A DNA stretch of 64,000 bases from assembly GCA_038496445.1 (NCBI GenBank), contig JALMLS010000455.1:682001-746000 (forward strand). The letters run 5' to 3'. The DNA comes from Trichosphaerium sp. ATCC 40318 (lineage: Eukaryota > Discosea > Flabellinia > Trichosidae). Under the pieces are notes generated by a model. That model ran no database searches, was not told the DNA's origin, and saw nothing but the letters and a program-made list of their open reading frames with translations. The translations under genes were made by a program, and so were the position numbers. Every line of letters begins with the position of its first letter. Positions within the stretch are counted from its first letter, which is position 1. This document shows, in pieces, positions 12,329 through 23,197 of this stretch.

Positions 12329-14478
12329 TCATGTGACACTTACAAGGTTTTGATAAGGAGAAGAGGCAATTTCATTTCTAGGTAGCTTACTAGAGTCAAC
12401 GCTCTTTGAGGAATCATTCAAACACTCAGCAATTGACATGCGCAAATCTGGTCTAATTTCTTTTGTTCAGTTTTTAAGTCTCTGTGAGCGACTTACCTTT
12501 GTGCTGATATGAGCTTTATAGTATCATGATCAGTATTCCAATATGGTATACATATGAGAGTAATGCCTTTGAAAAAATGAGTGGGTTGCTAAACCAAGCC
12601 AATAAGGCGAAGTAAAAGAAAATACTAAGAAATAACTTACCCATCGATTGACATCTTTTTACTTTTTGGACATCCTTCTTCTTTTGCATTGATGCCAATC
12701 CATAAAAATTAGTATCATGATAATGATATTCACCTATACGACACGTTTAAATTTGTTTTACAGCGTAATTCAATCAACAAACAGAACACGTGTGAAGTTC
12801 CAAAAAAAGAAAACTACCTTGATATTCGAAAGCCAAGTTTAGACCTGGAAGGTAAATATCAAGCGATAAATTACCCAACAGATTATATTCCTCATAAATA
12901 AGGTGTCCGGGGAATATACTTTGTATTCTTACAAATAAATCTCTATGGCCAAAGGTTAGAGCTCAGTAAAGAGAGAAAATGTTGAAGGTTTTAACAATTT
13001 TACCTTTGTTTCGTCTTCTTCTCCCTTAAAGAGAATCTCTTAGTATCCCAGTTAAAGTTCGGATATAGTAGCCTTAGGTTAGGTAAATATCTATTACCCA
13101 TCCCACCAGCATTTGCAGAGATAAGTTGATCTGCAGAAACGCGATACCAAGCCTTAGGAGTATCCAAACTGAGTTGATTCTCAACACCTTGTAGCAGATC
13201 AATCAGCATCCAAAGAGGTTTTTCAAAGTGTTAGAAATAGCTTGGTGCTTACCTCTCAGAAATCCAAGAGTAGAACTAGAGTCCCTCCAAAAGCCATACT
13301 TATGCCTGAAAACAATACATTAGTTTTTCTAGCTCATGAAACTATTGATATTTTTGCACCTTTCTGTCGTCTGTTGGCGACTTGGAAAAACGCTCCAGTC
13401 CCACTTGAAAGTCGGGTATAGTTTTTTAAGACACTTTGGATATGATCTCTTCAATGGATATGACACTAGTTTTCCAACTTGCGATTGGGTAATTTTATAC
13501 CAATCTTCTGCTTTTGAAATACCTAGTTTTCCTTCCAGTGCTACCTGGTGTAAGCGGTGTATTCTTTTAACGTATATTGACATTATACCTTTTAGTGCTT
13601 CTACTACATTCTCGTTTTTCTTCCAAAAGAAGTGCGGAGTCTTCCTTTGTAAGAAAGTGAGAAAAGTGCTACTTAAATTTGTGGGCAATCCAAACCTGAA
13701 GTTATTCGGATTCCATTTGAAGTACGGATACACGGCTTGAAGAGTTCGTAATGTAGAACCGCCATATCTAGTAGAAAAGTAAGAATTGTGGTTGAGTGAG
13801 CTGGTATTGAGTCGCTTTGCGTACGTGTTTTGAATTGCTTTTCCACCTGGGAATGCATCGAGTTGAAACAATGTTATATTGTACCAATCATCCATACTCT
13901 TGATATTCTCTGCAATGCCTATATGCTCAAACATATCTCTTACATTGTCAATATTCTCCCAATAGCTTACTGGAGCCATTCTTATAACAGATAAGTCAAA
14001 CGAGAGGAAAGAAATGTCAACTTTTAAAACATGTTTTTTTTTTTGAAAAACTCACCTGAAACGCCATACTTGCCATTCAAAATTAGGATATATAGCCTTA
14101 AGACTTTGAGATAATGAGTCGCTATGCCTATTCCATGTTTAGGAAATCACAAACACCTTGAAGCGAAGAAAACAAAAAAAAGCCAAAAAAATCAGTTCAG
14201 CTCAATTGTATCACGTGCTTCATGAGTATTGTTGCTGCACCTAATGTAACAATATCCCTAGTGGTAACATTGTACCAATTCTCCATAATTTTAATCCCAA
14301 GAGCCTTAGCTATGCTATTAAACGTGATTCGTTGATGTTTTGAGTCGTTCCAATAACATGGCGGACGACGTGTTCTAAGCGCTTCAAGTCGCGATGGTCT
14401 TGATGCTACGGACGGATAATGACGTGTTCCACGTATTGGAGCAATCACTAGTACATTTTTGGTTAAAAAAGTAAACAA
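12329..14478 (-). CDS. Multi-repeat protein with C-terminal Vsr-like PD-(D/E)XK nuclease domain, probably organelle-targeted
   Basis: Start ATG 14478; the first residues (MFTFLTKNVLVIAPIRGTRHY) are Arg-rich and free of acids, like a mitochondrial presequence. Four or more copies of a roughly 80-residue module follow. Each has a WYxIT/V core (ENWYNVTTRDI, DDWYNITLFQL, EDWYKITQSQV, KAWYRVSADQL) and a later GG..L..(I/L)YPxFxW element (GGSTLRTLQAVYPYFKW). The last exons read LDIYLPGLNLAFEYQG, then EYHYHD, then MGITLICIPYW, then RPDLRMSIAE, with TGA at 12331-12329. The LD...EYQ...K/C...GI.L..IPYW pattern is that of very-short-patch-repair-like nucleases; D and E would bind metal. About eight exons; one junction after the first repeat (near 14210) did not resolve. 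DNA repair or genome maintenance is inferred. Confidence 0.65.
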
Positions 14479-14505
14479 AGCGGCTCAGACGCATTTATAC
14501 GGTTT

Positions 14506-14752
14506 ATGATGGCGTTCGCAAGCAATACAACGTACACGTATGTTGTCGACGCCAATAACAACAACGAAAAGGCGTAAGCATTCACATTAATCATTAAACT
14601 GCTGTTGCGCTTGATATTACGAATGTTGACATGGCTTATGGCGTTTTAGACTTAAATGCCGCCAAACGGTGCTAGCCACCAAAATGGAACGAAAACTACA
14701 ACAAAACTCAAATAGAGACGAATTGTGGGTTTCTTTTCTCGTTAGATTTTAG
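14506..14752 (+). CDS. Small hypothetical protein, two exons (about 55 aa)
   Basis: Exon 14509-14573 (MAFASNTTYTYVVDANNNN) joins exon 14650-14752 (LKCRQTVLATKMERKLQQNS) through a 76-bp GTAAGC-TTTTAG intron with frame kept. Two ATGs stand in tandem at 14506 and 14509. It is divergent from the nuclease-repeat gene, 30 bp away, so they may share a promoter. The open frame ends at TAG 14750-14752, but an extra intron there cannot be excluded. I do not recognise it. Confidence 0.35.
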
Positions 14753-15082
14753 TGTTTGACAAGACAGATACGATGGCGTTACTGGTAGTTTGTCTATCGC
14801 TATATGGCGCGTACACATTTTGCCCCATTTTGGTCGGTCAACTTATTAAAATATGGCCGAAAAATTGCGAGTTTTCTAGAGGACAATATATTTGCCCCCA
14901 TTTACGGGTTGCGGGCTTCAATTCACCGCATTGTATTTTGCATATCCATAGGGTACGCAGCATATCCCGATCAAAGATTTCGTGCGATACTTTAACAAAC
15001 AAGAGTTTGAGCAACATAAGGATACAGAAAAAGTTGTTTGGGAGTATACGCTTTCGGTCTTATAGAGTAGTGTATAAACTTT
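14753..15082 (+). other. Doubtful coding stretch (63-codon frame at 14804-14995)
   Basis: The frame MARTHFAPFWSVNLLKYGRK... looks protein-like (basic helix, aromatic residues, a short hydrophobic part) and could be a small membrane-associated protein. A second frame at about 14958-15064 (PIKDFVRYFNKQEFEQHK) is also protein-like. I could not join the two with a normal-sized intron, so either one intron is unusual or one frame is spurious. Confidence 0.25.
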
Positions 15083-15706
15083 ATGAGCGAAAGAGAGAAC
15101 AACAAACAACATTTGGAAGCGTTTTTAGCTGCAAGGAATGAATGCAGGGAGAGTTTGGCTAGGCTTAATGCAGTACACAATCAATTGTTAAATCAAGACG
15201 AAAATGAAGATACAGAAGAGAGCGATGAAACTAGAGCTATTCGTAATATTATGGCAGCACGCGCGATGGCTGATATAAAAAAGATTGAACATAACTCCAA
15301 TTATGATGGGACTAAAGCCAATGTAAACTTTTTTGTTTTTAATGCTTATGCTACTGCTCAAGATCAAAGACTTACTGAACTTGATATGCATGGGTGCTTC
15401 GCTCTAAATGGTGCAAACGATTTTGATATAACAAACCCTGTAGATACATCATCTGATAGTGATGAAGAGTCAGCAAGTGCAGAAGTAGAAAAAAAAGATG
15501 ACTATGAAGTTGAAGAAGACAATGAAGAAAACAGCGATTTAATAACTACAGTTCCTATTTCACAAACAGAGCCAGTGACAGACTTACCACTATCTATACA
15601 TAACGTGGCACCATATAACCTACATTGGGAAATGACTGATGCACTCGTGAATGAAGAAATAGATGAGCTCTCTGATGATATTGACATGTTTTTCCTTGAT
15701 GGTTAA
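15083..15706 (+). CDS. Acidic intronless protein of unknown function (207 aa)
   Basis: A single open frame from ATG 15083 to TAA 15704-15706. The N-terminal third is helical and charged (NNKQHLEAFLAARNECRESL). The middle carries SDSDEESAS and a Glu/Asp-rich block (residues about 120-155). The end is again acidic (NEEIDELSDDIDMFFLDG). Acid/serine clusters of this kind are common in nuclear or chaperone-binding proteins and contain possible casein-kinase-2 sites. No domain is recognised. The lack of introns is unusual for this window. Confidence 0.6.
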   Translation: MSERENNKQHLEAFLAARNECRESLARLNAVHNQLLNQDENEDTEESDETRAIRNIMAARAMADIKKIEHNSNYDGTKANVNFFVFNAYATAQDQRLTELDMHGCFALNGANDFDITNPVDTSSDSDEESASAEVEKKDDYEVEEDNEENSDLITTVPISQTEPVTDLPLSIHNVAPYNLHWEMTDALVNEEIDELSDDIDMFFLDG

Positions 15707-16133
15707 GATACGTTTTCAGCAACAAAACGCTACTTTGTAAATATCATGTAAAGTAAATCACTTCGCAGGTCAGTAAACCATACTTAGGTAAATAGAAAAT
15801 TAGTGCATTCTGACTTTTGGAATGATAATAAGAGTACCACCACGTGACGAGACATAGTATCAAATAAGAGTCGAAAGTATCCACTACGAGAGTGCTTTAT
15901 TGTTAAAAAAAACCCGTGTTATAGATCTGTATTTTGATGTTGCTTTTGCAATTAGCAAATTTTTGTTGGTATGCCATGAAGTCACAAGGTCCAATTTTCG
16001 GGAAATGTATCACGTGGGGACGTATTTTGCAATGCGAAAGTGTACTCAAATTAAAAGAATTTCTACGTCCGTAATTCAATGAAACTGCGTTCTTCTTGAA
16101 GTTAACAAAGGAAAATAACAAGCCCTAAACAGC
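15707..16133. other. Intergenic, two CACGTG sites
   Basis: Non-coding spacer upstream of the oxygenase gene. It contains CACGTG near 15842 and again near 16013. No gene is seen on either strand. Confidence 0.5.
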
Positions 16134-17099
16134 ATGAGCGAAACTGTAACTGCTAAGGCCAAGTGGTCCAAGTATTTAAAGCAAGTAAGAGCAAACTCAA
16201 AAGTGCAAGCGCCAAAAATCAAGCGAAAGGACCTTCATTTGCCTGAGTATGGCAGTAAGCCTGCTTTTCAGTTATTTAACGTATTATCTAAAGAAGAATG
16301 CCAACAGTTCATAAACGAGACTGAAAGACTTGGTAAGTGCGTACAAACGCATTGTCAGCAAAATTAGCCAACATTTTGTTTATCTAGGTTATGAACAGCT
16401 ACGAGCATATCCAATGAACTACAGGTCCAATACACGCGTTATGGTTGACTCTAAACCACTCTCCGATCTTTTGTGGGAGAGAATTCGCCGTACGTAGCTA
16501 TTTCAATCGTCTCAGCCTTTAATCATCTCTCTAGCTCATGTCCCTTCCGTTTTTAAAGTAGTTGGTAGAACTGGTAACCTGGAGGATTGGGATGCTTACG
16601 GATTAAACGAGCGGTTCAGATTTTGTCGTTATACCCCCGGACAGCATTTCTCTCCTCATTGTACGTTTTACTGACCAAAAACTGATCCTGACTCCTTTCT
16701 CTTAGCTGATGCTTGCTTCATGCGCACCAGAGACGACAGGAGCTTTTTGGTACGCACACTGTCAAGCGGTAGAGGCGTTAACTGCGTTCTTAGACTTTCA
16801 TGATTTATCTCAATGGCGGGTTTTCTGGTGGCACTACAAACTTTCTATCTGGAAGGATGCACTTTGATAAACACGAGGACCGTATTTTACAACGTGTAGT
16901 TGCTGAACCAGGTACATTTTAGAGGATTTTTTGAAAACGTGATTTTTTTTTTGTTGGTTCTTAGGTTTCTCTTTGGCGCTGATTTTCGTTAGGTATGGTG
17001 CTTGTATTCGAACATGATATCTATCATGAAGGGCAACGCTTGGAAGACTCAGAAAAGTACTTGATGCGTTCTGATGTAATGTACAAAAAGAGAACGTGA
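16134..17099 (+). CDS. 2-oxoglutarate/Fe(II) dioxygenase, prolyl-4-hydroxylase-type fold
   Basis: Start ATG 16134 (MSETVTAKAKWSKYLKQVRA), stop TGA 17097-17099, six exons. The iron-binding HxD is in GQHFSPHSDACFM, split by an intron inside the H-S junction (about 16661-16707). The strand FMIYLNGGFSGGTTNFL is typical of the fold. The distal His is in EHDIYHEGQ, and the Arg that grips 2-oxoglutarate is probably in KYLMRSDVMY. There is no signal peptide, so a cytosolic or nuclear enzyme is likely. It resembles the uncharacterised cytosolic P4H-like oxygenases more than collagen prolyl hydroxylases. The substrate cannot be told from sequence. Confidence 0.75.
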
Positions 17100-17682
17100 T
17101 AATTTTGCTAGAAATAATAAAAACATAAAATTGTATTGTTAAATTGACGGTTGGTTGGCACGTGCGAGGACAATTGAATGTGTGAAAAGAATCTTCATCA
17201 CTTTAAAACACGTACTTTCGCGGTAAACACTTGAAAGTATTGGTAACAGCGTAGGAAGTAGTTTAACAAGAGGAGATAGTTCCTGTGTTTTATGGATCCT
17301 TCATTCGTTTTGGGTTAACTTGACTACACTAGTAGGTAACGAAGAAAGAAGTACAGAGCATTAGAATCTCGGTGCTATTACGTGGCCTGCCTTAATTGAT
17401 TAGTTGTGTACACAAAAACAATACTAGCAAGTCTGTAAACGTCCCCGAATTTCTCTCTTCCATTCCTAATAATCAAGTCGCCTGTATTTAGTATCCTCGT
17501 TTTAACTCCTCGGGGCTCATCAAAAACTATTATTGTACGCTACACCCTTTAATTTTATTAGTCGTTAATTTTGCTAGCCACACGAAAGCTTCTTGATTGA
17601 TACACGTGATATTTGAAGGTAAGCACACTTCCGCCAAAAAAACCTCCCTTAGGAACTTTGTTTACAATTATTTTAGATCAAA
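17100..17682. other. Intergenic, promoter region of the receptor gene
   Basis: No coding signal. CACGTG occurs near 17160 and 17606, the latter about 75 bases before the receptor start codon. Confidence 0.5.
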
Positions 17683-20600
17683 ATGACTCTACTACGCTTC
17701 GTATGTATAGTGTTATTTATTACCATACATCACGTAATACACGGGAACGACTGTGATTGCGTATCAAGAGAAAATGTTCGTGTAGGCGCTATTATTCCCC
17801 ATGAGAACGCAAACTATCATCCAGCGTTTTGGGAGCAAATTCAACTGGGAATGAAACAAGCTGCAAGAGATCTTAAGATACAACTAGAAATTAGAGTACT
17901 TAACATCTTCGACTCATTAAATGGCGTTGCTGCGGCTCAAACAGAGGCTGTAAATGAGATCTTATCAATCAACGTAAGTATCAATTTTCTTTTTTTTTTT
18001 TTCTGAAAATTACGCACACCCTCGTCACGGTGGTACTATTTCGTTGTTGTATAGTATGAAGCCCATGTGGTTGCAAGTTGCTACACTTGAAAATTCGTCA
18101 TCAAACGACTTGGCGTTACAACATCGTATTTTTTTTTCATCACGTGCTTAGGTTGATGGATTGATTATTTCAACGAGTGTAGCATTGACAGAGGTAAAAA
18201 ATCAACTACAAGCATCAGAAATGAAAAACATACCAGTCATCGGCATAGCAAGCGATAGGAGCCATATGGCAGAACTCAACAATAGTAACACTCTGCTTAC
18301 TTTATTCGGATCAGAAGCCATAAAAGCTGGCAGTCTTGCTGCTCAAAACCTTGCTTCAAGGATAAATGGAGTACAAAATAAGACACTTATATGTATAAAC
18401 CATAGACAAAACCAACAGTTATTCAATCTACACTGTGATGGGTTCAAGGATTATTGTCAAAATGCGAATATTTCATCGCAAGTTTTATCGTATTTGGATT
18501 CCAGTTCACTTCGTGAATCGAATATCAAAGAATTTCTTGATAATCTTGATACACTTGCTGGTGTTTTTACACTGTCTCCTGATATTGCTTCGTTTATTGA
18601 TACTATTGTACCTCAAGGAAGAGATATACTTTTATCTACGGCAGGGTTCAACGATGATGTTTGGAGATTGTTGGAGAAGAAAAGATTGTCGTTTATTGTT
18701 AGTCAACAGGTGCGTTTTTTTAGAAATAAACTGTTAAGCTTTCAAGTGTTCACTCTTGTTATAGCCGTATTATCAAGGTTATATGTCTCTTGTGTACATG
18801 AGTACATTTCTGACGAGATATCAAGTACCTTCAATGCCATTCACGACAACAGGACCAGTCGTTGTAGACACTATTAAGAACGTCACAAAGTTGGTACGAA
18901 AAATAAAAAACTCGAGTGATTTTTTTATTGACACTTTCTTTGCCATAGGGAACTCAACGTTTTGGTACAATATCTCATCGTAACTCTGCTACATCTTCTT
19001 TTTGGAGTACAGTATGGAAAGGTAGGTTAATTAGTTTATGGAAGTGAGCAACAACACGTGAAACTTAGTGTTTTTCATTTGTTCACAAACAACTATTTAA
19101 TTGTACCCTTATTTATTTTTCTACAGGTGTTAATCAAGCCGTCTCTGAACTAGACATTGAAAACGATTTGGCGTTTCTTGAAGATACTACTTTCAGTGCT
19201 GATCCATTTGAGTCTATTAAAAAATGGTCCGTTCAAAATATCGTTGTTGAACTAGTTTTCTTAATTGATATTGTTGTCATTGTTGAGGTCTTACTATTGA
19301 TTTAGGCTAGATATATTTGAAAAAAACGATACTATTGATGCTATTCATCTTACACTGGCTTATGATTTACATAATACGTCCGAGTACATTAAAGCACATG
19401 CCAAAAAACCAATAATTTCGTATAATTCTGGATATGAGATTTCTGCTCTCCATGATGTCGTTACTCATGTACGTCCTTACACATTAATTTGGTGACACTA
19501 TTTTTGTTCGAATAAATAGTTCATTTACAAACATGCAGGTTGGGCAAGACGAATACCTTGCTGGGTATCTTTCCGGAAAACGGTTTTACAATTACGGTGT
19601 ACGAAAAGCGCTTTGTGTTACAAAGCCTGATACACCAATCATTCGTTGTGATGGCTTCAGAGACGGTTTTATGTCACTAGGTGGTACAGTAGAGGATAAA
19701 AATAACGGTCGGTACACAACAGTAACAGTAGCACAAATTGAAGATTCGGCTATTCAAATAGCAGATGCCCTTTCAAGGTTTTCAATTAATGGAATCATGG
19801 CGAGTTCGAATAGCATAGTAGGGGGTACGTAGGTATGGTTTATTTGTACTGATGCATTAAAATAGCTATTGAGTTGGGAATGGAGAGAACGAATCTCACC
19901 CATGACGATATATTTCTTGGTACTTATGATTTGAATGAAGAATCAATTGGAAGACTTAACAGAGGAGAACTTAAGTTTACTGTTCTACAGCAATCTTTCT
20001 TACAAGGTTATCTACCTCAGTATATGTTATCAGTACTACAGAGGGTAGGAAACTACACTTTAGATAAGATAACTCTAAGTGGACCGAGTTTTGCTACAAA
20101 GGTAAAGTTGTCATTTGTTCTTGTTTTTTTCTCACTTCTTTGGATTCGTAGGACAATGTTGATGTACGTTTGAACCCACATTGATTATTACTTCAAAATA
20201 TAGTGCATTAATTAATAATATTCAAGTCACGAAGATGCGAAAATACAGACGTTTGTGTTGGGTCTAATAGCGAACAATCATTTTTGCTTGTGAGCGACAA
20301 AGAACAAATTGTATGCTTTTTGTAAAACGATAGCATTCTCTTTCTCATATTTGTCTTTACAGGTTGCTCAAGGTGTTGTACTTGCAAATATAACTAGATT
20401 CACACTGTTAGATGATATTAAAAGGTCAGGGAAAGTAGTAGTAACTGATGCATGTGAAGATATACCATACTCAAAAGGTGCTACCTTTTTCTGATTTGAG
20501 TTCACTGACTCTTTTCATTCAAGGTCAAATTGTTGTATCTCGTTTTGAAGGATGCTTTATATCAACAAAAGCTGCACACGCCCAAGGATCTGGAGCTTCC

Positions 20601-22458
20601 GCTTTAATAATAGTAATGCCTGAGTTATTTGAGCCAGTTGTATTTGTAAACAAGAGTGACAAAGGTTCGCTTGACATCCCAGTTCTTGTTGTAGGAGGAA
20701 ACTTCAGAGGTCAAATGCTTAGTCTGGTATGCTTGTTTTTACTTCCTAAACGATTCTCACTCTTCAATGTAGAATGGAGCACAACTATCAATACTGCAAA
20801 ATCTAGGTGCGTGAATATTGTCTCGTAAAGTCTAAACTGTGTACAGAGCTTCAAAAACTTAATAATGCTGCACGACTTGTTTTTGTTGCTTTGGCTGGGT
20901 TTGCTATTTGTTTATGTTGCTTGCTTGGAGTGTATGTTGTACTACAACGAAAACTCCCACAAATAAGAGCATCTAGCTATATATTCCTGTTACTTCTAAT
21001 CTTGGGTAAGTCCAAAAAGAAAGCTGAGATGTACTGGTACCTTTTTTTTGGTTTGACTTCGCTTTCAGGTGCTGTTCTATGTTTTGCTTCTATTTTTGCT
21101 TGGGCTTATCCTACAGGTGATCCTACTACTGTAAGTTGTATTCTTCGTCCATGGCTTATCAATATTGGGTTCACGTTGCTCTATGGGTACAAATGTCCTC
21201 TTTGATTTTTTCTAAGTTAAGTTTTCTTTGTAGGTCACTCTTCCTTAAGACATTCCGGATTTGGAGAATATTCAGGAACAAAGTTCTAAGTGCTGAAGTT
21301 ATTCTTGATTCGCATCTTATATTTTATTTATCAGCTTTCTTGGCTGTAGATATTGTATCCAATTTGTCGTTGATTTTTACTTTTTTTTTTTGTTGTTCAC
21401 TTTTCTTGACATTCTTTGATCATATTACTTGTACTGTCTATTATGCATACACCTAAACCGAAGACATACGAACTTTACGTGCAGTGTTCAATAGAATTCC
21501 CATATTTTTTGGCTATGGTACTCACCAAGGTATGAACTGAAACAAGAGAAACATTTCTGACTTTTTTCTTAGGGTTTACTACTCTTATTTGGTGTATTTC
21601 TCGCTGTCAGTACTAGAAAAGTGATATCAGCTTATAACGAAAGTAGATTCATAGGATTTTCTGTACGTTTAGGTCTTACAAAATGAGAGAAGAAAAAAAC
21701 TAATCTATTTGTTATTTTTTTAGATTTATAGTGTAAGCTTTATTGCAGCTGTAATAGTTCCCATCTATGCAGTGAATCTAAGTCTGACATCTCAGTATGT
21801 GTTGTATTCAGCAGGGGTTATTGGTACGTTTTGTAACACGTGCCTGTTTGTCTTTTGTTCGAGACTAACTTTTTTTTAGTTTCAACGGTTGTTACAGTAT
21901 GTCTTTTTAGTACTACCTTAGCACGTGATCTCCAGTTAACTTTTTCTTTGTAGATGGTTCTAATATTCGCGCCTAAAATAAGATCAATAGAAAGGTACTT
22001 GGCCACATTACGAGTTTCATGATACACTGTAAAACTGTTGTCTACCATCCTTTGAAACATTGTTTACCTTCATATCTCCATTGTATCTAACTTTCTTTAC
22101 AGAGGTGATAAATTAACTAGACAAGATGTAGCAAGACAAATGATGGAACGAGCCCAAAGAAAGGATCCGAGCACTCTTAACTCTACAACAACTAGCACGT
22201 TTTAAACAAAGCATAAAGGGCTTCAACTTACTTGCTTCTTTAGGTTTTATTGGAGAGGTGTCTACTATGAAGGATTTGGAGTCAAGATACAAGAAGAAGC
22301 TGGCAGCTAAGGAGCAAGAGATCGCTGCATTGAAACAGAAGTTGAGAGCATTAGAAAACCCAAAAGAAAAAGAGGAGTCTACTACTAAATCTCAAGCGGT
22401 TGTGACTCCAAAAAAACAGTCATCATCTTCCTCTTCAAAAGAGGAGGAAACTAGCTAA
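17683..22458 (+). CDS. Class C-like 7TM receptor with two periplasmic-binding domains, a PA domain and a C-terminal coiled coil
   Basis: Signal peptide (LLRFVCIVLFITIHHVIHG), then a first sugar-binding-type periplasmic domain (VRVGAIIPHENANYHPAFW ... MKNIPVIGIASDRSHM), a second one (GTQRFGTISHRNSATSS ... FLGTYDLNEESIGRLNRGEL) and a PA domain (IVVSRFEGCFISTKAAHAQG, GASALIIV). Seven hydrophobic helices follow, the first AARLVFVALAGFAICLCCLL, and helix 3 is preceded by CILRPWL as in class C receptors. The tail is a charged helix (LAAKEQEIAALKQKLRALE), recalling GABA-B coiled coils. More than 15 exons. Reaching the coiled coil in frame needs an intron with a GC donor at 22193 (gcacgt), otherwise translation stops at TAA 22203-22205. 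Ligand and G-protein partner are unknown. Confidence 0.7.
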
Positions 22459-23197
22459 TTAGCATTTGTATTTCTAGTAAAATTGTATCTTTTTTGATGT
22501 TGACACGTGTAAAAAGGAAACTCTGGAAGTTTGATTGAAGTGCATCCATCAACCTTTGATATTGTTTCTATATTTCAGATTTCAGGGTACATGATTTTTT
22601 CTAATGCACGTGTGATGGATAAATAAAAACTCCGAGCAGGGTAAGCGTATTTTTTAACAAGCTACAATCGCTTTCAGAATACATCCCTACACGGGTTCAC
22701 TAATTTAGTACAGTGACGGACGGTAAACCGTTTTGTTCTCGTGTCAACTTTAGTAAACAAATCACGTGAATACACATGTCCACAATAGGTCTATTGGTTT
22801 GAGGTCTATTCAGGTACACAAATTTTAAACGCTAATGTTTGTCTTGGGTTTTGCCCGGTGAAAGTTTTTTAACTATCGCCTTTGCTTATTGTTAAGAGTG
22901 GGCGATGCAAACTCTATCCTGACGCTCTGTAGGGGTTTTGACTTACAGCCTAACATTTCCAACTTAGACGCTTTTAATGTACGTACAAGCGTTGACTACA
23001 TCGGTTTACTACTAGCACAAGTTATTTAGCTATCGTTGAAAACAGACTTTTTTCGTAACTTTCGAACGTGACATTTATTTTTAGCGAATTTGTTTTTTCG
23101 TTTTAGCTAATTTTTTTCTTTAGCGAACTAGCTCTGTTCTTTTGTGAATTACACGCGCAATCATTTGGGTTTTGTTATTTCCGGTTGATCGTAAACA
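22459..23197. other. Intergenic with clustered CACGTG sites
   Basis: A 740-bp spacer upstream of the Roc-PARP gene. CACGTG lies near 22505, 22606 and 22764. No gene is seen on either strand. Confidence 0.5.

Noticed and set aside
13336-13740. 134-codon plus-strand frame
   Set aside because: Antisense to clear WYxIT/YPxFxW repeat exons; no domain of its own.
14752-15141. 129-codon plus-strand frame
   Set aside because: It has no domain, overlaps better protein-like frames and crosses the start of the acidic gene.
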